This document shows positions 12,251 to 25,800 of a stretch of DNA of 64,000 nucleotides, piece after piece. The notes beneath the pieces are model-generated. The model saw only the letters and a list, made by a program, of their open reading frames with translations, was not told the DNA's origin and searched no databases. Within the stretch, counting starts at the first letter, position 1. The number at the start of each line of letters is the position of its first letter. The stretch is from contig JABBOT010000003.1 of assembly GCA_016165875.1 (NCBI GenBank), forward strand, positions 36,334,672 through 36,398,671, in the 5' to 3' direction. The position numbers and the translations under genes were made by a program. Origin of the DNA: Acanthopleura granulata (taxonomy: Eukaryota; Mollusca; Polyplacophora; Chitonida; Chitonidae).

Positions 12251-13577
12251 TAGGTAAATCTAATCTAATACGCAAACAAGCATAGTATTTCCTTGTAACT
12301 CGTTCTTGTATTCGTACAGATGAAAAGTAATATGTGAGAATTTGATGTCATCGAAAATTACACAAAGTAGTTTGGTACGAAACTGATATATACCGTGCCG
12401 ACAGTATGTGTTTATTTAACACTGAGCTGCACAGAATGCAGACAGCCCCTTGTGAGGTCGGTGGTAAGGATTAAGAGGGTAGAACAGAGATCTAAACAGC
12501 GGTATGTAGTGTATTTATTTCTTACCTGATACATCGTAGGACTTTTGGGCTGAAAACGATAAATGAAGCCGCTTCCGGTGAGGGTGCCCTTCTCAGTTCT
12601 TCATAAAAAACTATATAACGCACACCTCTGACAGCTAATTAGGTATGTTTGTAGCAGGATTATAAGATCACAGCCCATCTAATGTCAGTGCGGCGCTTGG
12701 AATGGCGTGCCTTGACACGAGACACTGTCAAAGATATTAGACGTCGAGAAACTTGTGTCATAACATCTGTGCACGTAAACTGTATGGTAACCCAAAGTCG
12801 CCAAATGTAAATTACAAAGCAGGAATCAAAGTGAGAAAAAATCTAAGAATCTACTAAAGCAATGCAGAAAATCTTTGCAATATGCTTTTTAAAACCAATA
12901 CAAATCCAAATTCAAATAAAAAAATAGTGATGCATTTTTTCAAAAGAATGTTTCACTTTGAAAAAAAAATACCAGTACCAATACCTATATGTTGACCGTT
13001 CCCATGTTTTGCTAGAATGATTTGTGAGTCATTTCTAGCTGAATAAACACATTGAAATAACGAAACGCCCCTAAATGTACCGCTCTCCACCCATGTCTTT
13101 AAACACTTGTGATATTAACTTACATTTTGTATTAATATTTCTACAATTTTTTTTGTCAGTGTTTTTCCAAGGTTTTATTGCGATTATTTTTATTTTTCCG
13201 ATTCTTTTTAATTTCGACTAGTTCTAAAACATCCCTTTTCTTCAGTTTTACATTTTTCACTGTAAATTTTTGTAGACCATTTACCACACTGCGACACCTC
13301 AGACCTAACTTCCTTGTCCCATTTATAGACCTTACACAGTACTTGAACGAAGAGTCATTTTAATCTGAGCATTGTGCCAAGGTAGGATAGGGACAAGCCG
13401 CTTTTCTTGTATATGCCGACACAACGCAAGTAACAAAAATGAATATATGTCCTACACGCCTAGGTTAGCTTGGCATTTACTATTTGCTTACTCCGGGGTA
13501 AATCTCAGCACAATTGGCTGAGCGGTAAACCTCAGCACTGCGGCAGTTTTCGAGATAGTGTGCACACACGAGTAACT

Positions 13578-13828
13578 ATGGTCCGACGTGCGCCATTAGA
13601 AAGCTCTTTCTCGGGAACATGTGCTTTTGTGGTCATCATGTTTGTGGTCAACACTGGTCACTGGCCGGTGGCTGAAGGCTGTGGACAAGGGTGTACTTAC
13701 TTGGAAAAGAACGGGTACAGACAAATTCTTATCGCCATTGGAGATAATGTCCCCGAGGATCCCGATCTGCTGGATAGAATTAAAGCTGTCTTCACCAAAG
13801 CCTCAGCATTTCTTTATGAAATAACCAA
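13578..13828 (+). CDS. CLCA-like: CLCA exon 1
   Basis: Residues 1-84: signal region and [16 protein letters not shown]...[12 protein letters not shown], typical of CLCA N-termini. The donor is CCAA|gtaggt (phase 2). A SINE fragment begins only about 28 nt into the intron. Whether further 5' non-coding exons exist is unknown. Confidence 0.85.
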
Positions 13829-16800
13829 GTAGGTTGGATGTTTATGATTATTAGAGGGGTCAAGTCCAGCTCATGCTGGCTTCCACTTCGACCGAACATG
13901 GGAAGGACCCGCCAGCAACTTGCTAATCATTGCGGATCGTCGTGGGTTCCCCGGGCTCTGTCCGGTTTTCTCCCACCATCAAGCTGGCCGCAGTTAAATA
14001 CAAGTGAAATATTCTTCAGTACGGAGTAAAACACTAATCATAAATAAATGAAATAGTTAGAAATATTACGTGAAGTACGCACTGACTTCAGGATCACTGT
14101 GCTTGTGGAACTAATATATTTCGTGTAATACTGTTAGTTATAAGGCTACTGAGTGAAAAGATGCGAAGCTAAATGGGTCAGTAAATCTCGTATTGGCTGA
14201 GGCTCCATTGGAGCGAGCTCAATATGAGGCGAACTGATTCCATATAGCTTCGTACCCTTTCACTCAGTAACCGTGTAACGAATTTATCTCGCAGAAGACC
14301 CTCAAAACAAGACTGGAATTTGATTCAAAAGTAGTTGCAAAAGAATTAATTTCCTGTCGCGTCTTAAAACTTTAAATTACTAAGCAGTGATCTGGGAACT
14401 ATGATGTCATAATGTTATAGGCACCGTGGTTTGTCACATTACTGCGTCACATTGTCAATGTTAGGTCGTGGCGTTCTCCCCACTGTTGAGACATCAGACG
14501 TATACACCATCTGCTTATTTGGTTTAAATACTGGTTTTAGGCCACTTCCCTTGCGGATATCGTGGCCAGAGAAAACAATGCTTTACTAAAATGTCTGTAA
14601 GTCAGTCATATAGAACTACAATGCGTTATTTTTTCTATTTTCTATGAACATGAGCCAACTTCTGTAATTTATACTCATTGTCATAATATGGTTAGTACTA
14701 TGGTTAGTACTAGTACATTGTTACAATGCTAAGATTTACAGTTATATGAAAATTAGCTATTTAACAGAATTAGTTGGTAGTTAACACATTTCAGAGATTT
14801 ATATAATTAGAAAACAACAGTGATGCTTTATAGAGATGATTATAGATATTAGTTCTCTTGCTTCCTCCTAGGTGACGCCCACTTTTAATGTTCCATCACT
14901 TACACAGGACGAGGTCCAGGCATCTGTTGCAGGATTCATGAATATATGTTTCCCACGTGACCATCCCTGTCAAATTTCTGATGCGGGACAGACTTCATTT
15001 CATGTCAGAAGTAGAATACGTGTATTTCCAGGTATAGGGGTAGTCTAAAAAAGACATAGGCTTGTGCCCTTTGATTTCTCAGTTATAACTGGTTATTATT
15101 TTTTTTTTCAGAAAACGAGCTTTCTTCGAGGAGATCATTGTGATAATACCCCAAACTTGGGAAAACACACCGACTCCTGATAGTGCCACCTGCCAAACCA
15201 TGCAAGTAGGCAACATCGTCATAGACACGATGAACCCATACCAAGAAGAGGGAGAGGAGCTGTTCGTTATTCACCATCGTGGTTGTGGGCAACCCGGTTA
15301 CCTAATGCAGCTCACACCCGAGTACCTGATGGATAGGAAAAAAGCTGAACAATACGGACCTTACGAAAAGGTTCGTTGTCATCGTATTCCCCACTTTAAT
15401 TATGGTCATCCACCCCTTTTTTATAGTTTATCGGTCACCTCTTAGGTCAAAAATTTTACATTGCAACCCTTTACCATGATGACACTTAAAACACAATTGT
15501 TAATTTTATCAAGCGTCCCATAGTTTACTCACCTTCTTTTCAAAATTACATTTGCACTTAAATCAATTATGTATCCGAATTCACCATTGACATTAAATAT
15601 CTATGTTACCAATTGCCTTTTCACTATCCATATCGAAAGCTGGAAAATTTCCAAACTGATTGCTTAAATCGAGACATAACTAACACTTTAACATGGGATA
15701 TACTGACCCTGCCTCGCTTACCCCCCCGTATAAGATGAATAGGCGGCAAGTACACTGTGTCCGGTGTCTAAAATGTCACTGTATGTAACGTCGTGTCTGG
15801 TGTAATCGGTATGGCGTTTCCCTGAGGCAGCATTGTAAGTATATCGACACTGGGTCCTTTCTGCTACAAGGAGACACCGTCTTGATAAACTCAAATGTTG
15901 TTGAAACTGAGCTTTAACCATAGTCACCCCACCTCCCAAAATCTTCGGCTATAACTGCTCTCAATTTCAATCTTCAATCCCATTTTCGTAGCATCCCACT
16001 GTGTCCTACTTTGCTAGTGTCCATGCGCTGAATTCAACAACACTGTTACCATATTTATCATTGCAAGTGTGGAAAATGGGAGATAAATGCATCGCCTGTA
16101 TTCCAAAGAGATGGTCTTACACTGCCCCCCACCCATTTCAACAATAGGGGCCTCCGTGGCTCAGTCTCTTAGGGAGCTATCGCAGCGCAATGACCCAGAA
16201 AGCATTCCACCAATGCGGTCGCTGTCAGTTCAAGCCCAGCTCATGCTGGCTTCCTCTCCGGCCGTACATGGGAAGGTGTGCCAGCAACCTGCGGATGATC
16301 GTGGGCTTCCGCCCGGCTCTGCCCTGTTTCCTCCCACCATAATGCTGGCCGCCGTCGTAAGTGAATTATTTTTGAGTACGACGTAAAACACCAATCAAAC
16401 AAATAAATATTTCAACAATATTTCACAAGGCGGGCCTTTTGAAAGATGTCTTTATCTTGAATTAAATTGCTTGTTTTATTGAATTGTTTAATGATAAATA
16501 TGGGTGTGCTAGGAATTATCCTCATTATCTTTTTTAATCATTGCTTTAAATAAGTGAGTATCAACGTGAAAATAAGATATATTTTTATATCTCCAGCTTA
16601 AGTGGATAATGATGAGTTGACATGCTATAGCTTTTGTATCGTACCACTAGTATGGGCTAAAAGGAACACCATTCGTTATTTGTTACTGCCAGAAATACGT
16701 AAGTAGAGAAACATGACACTGTGTAATAAGGTAGTGTGCGTGTTTGTACTCCCTTCAGCCTGACTATTCACTGCACGGAACGATGTTACTAAAATATACT

Positions 16801-19800
16801 GAACACAAAAAGAAACAGCCCGGATTTTTGTCCGCTTTTCAACATGTGAGACTCTGCACTGGTGAGAATCCCATGGGTCATTCTGCTGCTTTAGCATTCA
16901 CACGGCCCCATCGGCTAGCGCGCACACGGCCCCATTAGTCTTGTGATAGCATGCTCCATTGAGTGTGTATTTGGGCACGTAGATGAGGATTCATATGAAG
17001 GCATTGTGCAGCATTGATTCATCTATAATGGTAATGTAGTTCTGATAGTACTAACAGGCTAGAGAACCAAGAATATACCTGCTTCACTTGAAGTGTTGTT
17101 TTAATCTTTACTGCATCAAGGAGGTTATGTTTTTGCATGCGTTTATGTGCAGGCCTGTCTGTCTGTCTGTCTGTCTCTCTGCCCTCCTGTGTGCCTGACT
17201 GTCCGTTTGTCTGAGTGTCTGTTCGTGTGTGTTTGTTTGTTTGTGTCTGTCTCTCTCTCTGCCTGCCAGTCTGTCTGTCTCTGATTATCTGTCTACCTGC
17301 CTGTCTGTCTGCTTGCCTGTCTGTTTGACTGACTGACTGCCAGTCTGTCTGACTATGTGCCTTTCTGCAGGTTTACAGGAAAAGTTAGACTTAGTTTTCC
17401 GCGTAACTCGACACTGGGGCAATCATCAATTCGCTATATTTTGGACGTAATCGAAATCTAGGTGCTGATTCAGGTATGCTTTAAATGATTTTTTTAGTCA
17501 TTGCCACGCGGGACACAAATTTTTGCAGAGTATTGTGCCTTTGTTGTGGAAGTTATATTGCGCTTTTGTACATTTATATCTGTCCGAGGTTTGCGCTTAA
17601 ACGCAGCATTCTCTGTTATTTTTTTTCTGAATACGGCCGAAACGATATTAAAATATGATTTAATAGAACATGTGTGTCTTGTGTTTATGTGGCGATAGGT
17701 TATTGTACATAAGTGGGCTCGTTTACGGTACGGTGTGTTTGGCGAGTACCCGGAGGATCGTACGTTTTATGCTGCCGAGAACGGAGAAATAGAAGCAACC
17801 AGGTGTTCCAAGGCTTTGACAGGTGCTGCAAAACAACGAGCAATCGTATACCGAAGTACTGGAGCTCTGTGAACATTACAACCATCTCTAAAAGACATGT
17901 ACAGTGTTCAAGCATACCACCTCTATATTGCAAATGTAATAAAGCATTATATAGCATTTTTATTACAATAAACATTATCTGTTTCTGTGTTTGAAATCTC
18001 GAGCGACCTTACAGTTTCCGAGGAAAGTTTACACGTTTCGGCAAATAATGACTCCAAACACTGAATCCCTTTTATAAGCCAATTTGAATGTATCTACAAG
18101 TATCAGCTGTTGACAATTAATCTGTTTATTTCTTTAACAGGAGAGCGCTTTGATGACATGAAGGGAAATGATAACTGTGACTTTGAGAATGGTTTGCCCA
18201 AGGAATCCTGTCAGTTCAAGGACGACAACGATCTCTCTGGGAAGTACGGCTCCCTCATGTACAATCATAAACTGGATCACGTGGTCTGGTTTTGTGACAA
18301 CGACACAAGCTCTCCGAACACTTTACACAATCGCCAGGCCCCAAATGCGCAAAACCGGATATGTGACGGAAGGAGCGTTTGGGAGGTATGGGATTTCGAA
18401 AACAGCCATTTTTTCTCGGAAATTAAAGTTATATAATTACTTTACTAGTAATTATTTCGGTATATATTATGGCATGAGATCACCAGAAATGCTGTGATGA
18501 ATTTGAATGACTCGTAAACATGACGTTATGGTGAGTTAAAACGATCATTAAAAACTGTGTCTGAACATGCCTTCAATGATTTGTCTCAGAATTTTATCTC
18601 CAGAATATATGCTGTCAAATGTTCTGATTGTAAGGTGGGTTCTATGGATGGGATTGCTAATGTTGGTTTAATAATGACATTACGCTGACCTTTCTCTGGC
18701 CCGAATGCAGAACTTTAATGTCATATTAGCTTTTCTCTACACATGCACCTACAACAGGAGTACCGTCCACAAAAACTTTATGCAGAGCTTAACAGAAAGA
18801 TGTGCAAAAATTTTTGTGACGTCACGGCTGACACACATTATTAATATGGTCCATAAAACACGCCAAACAATTAAAACATTTTGAAGAAAAAAATGTGAAA
18901 AAATTAATGACGATATTTTCAGATATAGTTTTGATGATCTTTTTACTCACCACCCTGCCAACACTCTCGCTTGGGCCCCACTCAGTTTTAGTGTGGGCTC
19001 AGTAGGCACAGTTGGGCCAAGGTTGTGGGTGGGCTTTGGAATGGTACCCGCATGGGTCCCATTCGGGCTGCCACGAACTGGCCACAGCCCAGGCACACCC
19101 CATTTGAAACCCATCATAAAGATATCTAGCCCAACTGGAACACTTTTGGGGCCAATTTTCAGCCCTGTAGGACTGGCCCAGTTGGGATACTCGTGGTACC
19201 ATGTGTCAAATTTAAAAGGACCCGATCAGGGCCCAGTTTGTAGACCGCTTTGGCCCCACACTTCCCCCAACTGTGAGTGTTGGCTGGGCATAACGTTATA
19301 CTTGTAGGGTGTTTCCCATTGATAAGAAGAATATCTTATCGGAGAAAATCGTCACTATTTTCGTTAGTTCGTATTTTTATAGGCATTTTCCTGAATTTTT
19401 CCCCCATATATACAGATGACGCAGTGGGATTACGTGTATTTACTCCATTTTTTTGTGTTTTCTAATGTTTCTTATCATGGATATGGTTTTTGGGTGACGT
19501 CACAGATTCTACGCAGCCATCCAGATTTTGCAGACGGCGCAAATCTGCCACGTGATGTTACGAATACGCAGCCCAAGTTTCGATTCGTCAGGCACAGGAG
19601 TAGACGAACAGTGTTTGTTCTGGATACCTCTGGTAGCATGAATGACGACAACCTGATAGGGAAGCTGGCGCAGGTGTGTGGTTTGTGTACTTGTTTCATT
19701 CATTGGGGATCTCGCTTTCAATGGGAGATCGGGAGATCCCGGATCAACCCAGGGTTGGGTCATACCAAAGACTTTAAAAGTGGTACTTGGTGCTGCCTTG

Positions 19801-22800
19801 CTTGGCGCTCAGCACTGAGAGGTTAAAGCAAAAAACAAGACTGGTCGGCACGGTTTCAGTAATGCGACTGGGTGGGGTGTCATGCCGGGCCTCTTCGGCA
19901 TGATATTCCAAGGGCGGCAGCACTTTGGCGGCAGGAGTATACCCTACTACAAGAAAATACAGTATATATACATTTTTCTAAGGACTCCTCGTCGTCATAT
20001 GACTGAAAAATTGTTAAGTACCATGTAAAAGCCAAGCTAACTACCCACATGACTTTCAAAGGGTAAACCCTCGCTGGATTGGAAGTCTAAAGCTTCAGTT
20101 CGCTTCGACCGCCACGTCCTTGACCAGAAAGATGGACAACTCAAATGCAGTTCTCTCCGATCTGCCATTGCCGTTATTTGCCAGCACATTCGTCAGGCAC
20201 TTGGCAAAAGAGAATGGTTTTCACGGAAATGAAAATTACTAGATGAAAAATTCAAGCATCAGTCTAATAAATAAACAAACAAGTATTCCTAGCAATACTT
20301 GACCTATCTTTTTATATGGATTTTATATGGATTTTATTTTGTATATATGTTTTTCTTGGAACGAAGGGAGGAAATGGAGAAATTGGGAATTTAATATAGC
20401 ATTACCTTGCTCAGGATTGAACACGCATATTTTTCCCTATTACAGATAACAGCAACTCAGTTCAGTTAAGTATAAGTGATTTTACACTGAGCGTTTACAT
20501 ATAAACTTTTCGAGGCAACTACACTATTAGCATATTCAACCCGAAGTTTTTCTTTGGGGTTTATCATTTTCCCACTAACGTTCAGAAGAATAAATTGAGA
20601 CCATAATTGTGTCATTTAATAAGTGTTTGCAGGAGGGTGAGGATGGGGCAGATTGACTGTTACTGCGATGACTCAGTGGTTTCCTTTAGGGAGCTGTGTC
20701 AACCCCTCCCTCCAACACAAAAACACCAATCCGTGTTCACACCTCACCACCCCGTGAAATATGCCGCAATACAGGGTTGAAGAAATCCTGAGTAAATCAT
20801 TACATAAAAGTAGCTACCTGTATAACACTATACCGTGTCACCATATGGGGCATCTTTTCAGGGTTAACAATTCCGTGTATTCGTTTTCCTGTGTTACTCT
20901 CTACAGGCTGTAAAGATTTATATCCAGAGCCTTGCTAGAGATGGCGACATGATTGGAATGGTGTGGTTCAGCGGTAACGCCAGCATTAAGGCATATCTAA
21001 CAGAGGTGAACACCTCAACACGTGAAGATCTCCTGAAGGTGATCCCAAAGAGAGCCTCAGGGTGGACGAGTATAGGAGCTGGTAAGGACCATGCTCGAAT
21101 ATAAAAATTCACTTTCACGGATTCCTACTTAACGTTATATGTAATAACAATAGCATATAAAAGTCTACGACATTAAAAACAGTACAAATGGTCACCAATA
21201 ACAGATGAAATCTTGCCCTTCCAGCATGCAAACTTCCGCTCCATTGGAAAAAAAACAAAAACATTACTATCCATTTATGTTTTATCCGTTGATAGTAATG
21301 AATCCCTAAATATGCTGTATCCGCATTTCTGGTTCAAGCTAATCAGGTCAACTTTTGCTATGTGTCAAGTTGCCAACAGGCTGACAGATCGACAGAATGA
21401 CTGACGGACAAACAAACACCGAAAGAAGCTCAACCTGGAGGTGAGCAAGGGTGAGGATACCACCATCGGAGAGGAAAAATGATAAACAAATGGCCTGTTC
21501 AACTCAGACAACGACAGGCCTTACACAAGATCAAACAAAGAAACGCAAAGACGCTTGAATAAGTTCAATACATATATTTGAACAAAACAGACAATAACAC
21601 AATTGACAATAATTATACGAAAACAACACAATAATTACAAAAATATACAGTTTCTGACTGATGATCGCGTCCAAATCCCGATGGAATAATCAGACTACAA
21701 CAGGCGAGTCAGTCCACGTGATAGAATCCACAGTTCTTGGGAATTCTCGAATCGAATTATGATAGTCCTGTAAATGACGAACAGCAGTGGGCACGGTACA
21801 TCGACGATGGTATATATCCAACTTCCCGGCAAACTGCAACTTTCCATGGCGGACGGGTTGAAAATAGCGTCCGTGATGCCGAGCCGGCCAAGTATGCTTC
21901 AGTCCTCGGAAATATTCACAAAGTCACTTTCAGAGTAAACTGGGATGAAATGTACGTAATCGCAAAAAGAGACAATGAGCGATACAAGCTCCAAAAGAAC
22001 GTCTCACAAAAACAGCAAGTGGCGAAACACAAGCTCACCAAGTGCTACGTAGGAGTACAAAATGACGTATATCGAATGCTTTGAAAGGCGATATCTCTAA
22101 ATCCCACAAAATCCTCCGAGGTGTGCGACTGTAAATATGACTGCTCTCAAAATGGGCATGAGTAAATGAGTGCTCTAAAGTGGACTTCAGTAAAATGGCT
22201 GCAAGCTTTACGACTTGGTCGCTCATATTTATAGACCAGCGTATAGAAAATTCAGGATGGTGTGATCGTAAACATGTTTACAACATGAGTACATCTTTCC
22301 AGAATGTACGCTTTATATACAATGACACAAAACTCATTAACACATAATCCTCCAAAACGCGCAACTGAATTCCAGTGCAGGCTACAACGTTCACAGATGG
22401 GAAAATGTCAGTCAGACACTGGCCCAGTTACAACAAAAACAAATAAAAAAATATATAATACTTCATTTTAAAGACGGGGTTCGTGATCGTAATGACACCA
22501 GTGCGTCTCACCAATGCGGTTGCTATAAGTTCAAGTCCAGCTCATGCTGGCTTCCTCTCCAGCCGTACGTGGGGAGGTCTGCCAGGAACCTGTCTGTCTG
22601 CCCGGTGATCATTGGTCGGTTGATCTGTTGGGCTTGCAATCGGTTTAACTGTTTTAGGCAGTTCAGGGAGGATTACACATATGCTTTTGCTAGTGTTATC
22701 TTTCAACATCGCTACGCCGCACTCGTTTCAGGATTGCAGATGGGCATCAAAGTGCTGTCACGTGAAGGGGAAGATCCGGAAGGGGGCGTTCTACTGTTAG

Positions 22801-25800
22801 TGACTGATGGTAAAGAAAATAAGGCACCGTTTATACGTGATGTCGAACATGAGGTAATACATTTCTTTTAGGTTATGTTCACAGCAATGTCTTATTGTCC
22901 AGCCTCTTACAACTGTTGACATTTCTATCAGCTTCGATTTACATCAATAATACTAAAATGTTCCATCAACAAGAAAGACTCTGCCGGACCAACTATCACT
23001 CTGTCGTCCTCGCTCTAGTTTTACTCTCCGTATTGTGATGTTTTGCTTACATATTATACCATTGTTTCTGCATGCTTCATTTTGTGTGTTGCCGAGTTTC
23101 TGAGAACAGGAGTCTCATATAACTGTTTTATACACCTCTTATCACTCCAGGTTGAAACTTCCAGATCATACTGGTTACATTAGGATTCCGTTCTTAGTGA
23201 TATCTGCTCCCAAAGCAATGTAGTATGAATATATACGGGATTTCTTTCCTTTTGTACAGGACATTCACAATGTATGTGCACTTTTTCAGTCTCAAAGCTC
23301 TTGAAATGTGTGTATTACCGTGTAGCGTGTATTGTTGTTGTTGCTTAGAGGAGAGTGTTTAAGAGATGGATTTACACCATCGGAAACCTAGAACGTACGA
23401 TCAACGCATTGAAGAGTCCCTTATGTCAGATATCCACAAATTACTATTGTACAATATCTTCGTCTACACTAAATATAACGCAAACACGGGGGGCTCAAAG
23501 CAATCTTTATAAAACGGCAAATATAAACGACATATACAAAGTAAGCAATAATTAAGAGTGACCCACACAAAGATTAATTTTTCTACATCTAATGTGTAAA
23601 AGTATCGTTTGCAGCAGTCGTTTATGTGCTTATCTTGTGCACGCCATTTGCGTGTTGTTTTTCTTTTTTGTTTGTTTGTTTTTTCACAGTTTATACCACC
23701 GAGCATTTATAAGGACATATTATTGATATCCACAATTACTTGTTTTGCAGAAGTGTTTGCCAGAAAATTACAAAATGTTGCTACATGGGGTTGCAACAGA
23801 GGGATAATTTAAAGGCTTGCTTTGAATCCGAACCAGTCTAGGTGCATGTTGAATTTATAAGAGCTTAATTACTGTATAATCTTTATATGTCTGTCGCATG
23901 TGTTCTGAGGGTTATTTTAATGCGTTGGCTATGAATCATTTACACAGAGACAGAGTCAATTGCAGGAATGCTCATTTTGAAAAATGGCATACATGTATGG
24001 CTATTTGTTTTTAAATGTTTGCATGAAAGGTTGTAATAAAACCTTACCTCATGTATACTGACAGCAGATGAGATTCCACTGGTTAGGTGTGACATTGCAA
24101 AACCAGCATACTGTCGTCGGCGTTCTAGTCTTAGTCTTCGGGCTTCAGCCTTTTGTGATGTATGGCTGTACCCTAATTAAAAAGATAACGGTGTGTAGCG
24201 CTATGTACATACAGATATACAAGTCTTACTTCCACTGTCAAACAGTTATAAAGCATTAATTCAGTCTCGCTTTTGGAAGGGCAGAGTTATCGTTGTTTTA
24301 AATGATTTCAGATTATTTATCCAAAAATTATTGTCAACTGCATCCCCGTTACGAAGGCAGCAGACCCAAAGATTGAAATGCTTGTCAAAGCTACGCAAGG
24401 TTTTTCGTCCTTCTCTTCCGACAAAGAAGGATCTAACGCCCTAAATGAAGCCATGGTTTCCATGGCAGCACTGGGAACGGGTAAGTCACATAGAACTTCC
24501 AGATGCGGCATCGGATTTGGCACAGACCCTATCAACGTGATTCTCACGCTTGTGAATACTAAGGCCACGAACATCATCTGTGCCAAGTCATTTCTTTCGT
24601 AGTTGTCCAAAACAATTTTCAGTGACACCACAAATCCATGGGATCTAGATCTACAAGGCAGTATAGATTCGAATATATTTAAGGTTCAGGATTTTCTGTC
24701 TCCTGTAGAAACTAAGGGCAAAAGCTAACGTCGAGAGAAACATACCTCTTGCTGAAAATGTAAGGTGTCCCCAAATCTGGGGATAAATCATTTTGTTTGA
24801 AGTAAGCTCCAAGTTAACATCCACAGTATCATAAAGAATGTATCTTCCAGATGATTATTGTTTGGATTATGTGGCTTGTAAAACTGCAGAAAGTGCATGC
24901 CTTGGAAACTGAATTTGTTTTCAAAATACAGAGTTTATAACTTCAAATTCTACCCAAGTGATCACCATCGAACCTAGGCGTCGAAACCGACATTTGTGTA
25001 CCAGCCTTCATCTAAAATTGGCGTTCCGCGGGTCAATAAGACGTTTCCAAAAACAACAAATACCACAAACCACCGAGGAACTAAGAATGTATTTAAAATA
25101 TTTAAAAAATTAGGACAGATTCATTCTAAGAGAATCAGTCAACAGTTTTCAATGATGGCTGTAAAACACAATGGATGTTCTAGCCGGATGAATAAAATCA
25201 GTTTCCAAATCGTGTACCATTTTAGTATATATGGTTCCGATAGTCATTAATGTATTTCATTTGCATTTTGATTGCAACTCTACATATAGCCAAAGTGGCG
25301 ATCATACTCAAAGAGTTCTATATTTTTATATCATTTCGTAGTATTTATTTTTTAAAATTATATCAGAAACAAAATGGGCTGTCGTGTAGTTTCTGTAAAA
25401 GAGACTTACCACATGGATACAGCGACGCAAAAAAAACCTTGAGAAATATGTGGGTTATTATCTCAACCGAATCTTGTTCTTTACGTTCGTTTCAGTAGTG
25501 TTTTTTTAAAGAGAAAATTACTCTCAAGAATACGCACGGTAACAGATGGAAGCAATTATGAAAACTGTTTTTCTCATTTGACTCCGTCAGGAATTCAAAA
25601 TAGGCCAATACAGTTGTACAGTCGGTCGGTCACAATCAATCAAAATCACTCTCACGAAGACAGTGTCATTATCGACTCATCCATCGGCCGAAAGACGAAA
25701 TTTCTCATTGGTCATTCTTCGGAGGAGATCATCATCGAAGTGACAACACCATCTGGTCGTAACATATCCCGAAATGCTCCCGAATATATTACAGATACGG

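Larger units (their letters stand above)
10097..13577. other. Intergenic stretch between R2 and CLCA
   Basis: No exon supported. It holds a degenerate tandem region (10540-11570) and a SINE (12000-12250). The T-rich stretch at 13140-13270 has frames of low complexity only. Confidence 0.5.

Noticed and set aside
16147..16220. tRNA gene in the SINE heads
   Set aside because: The head is only tRNA-like, lacks a convincing cloverleaf, and is always attached to the SINE body.
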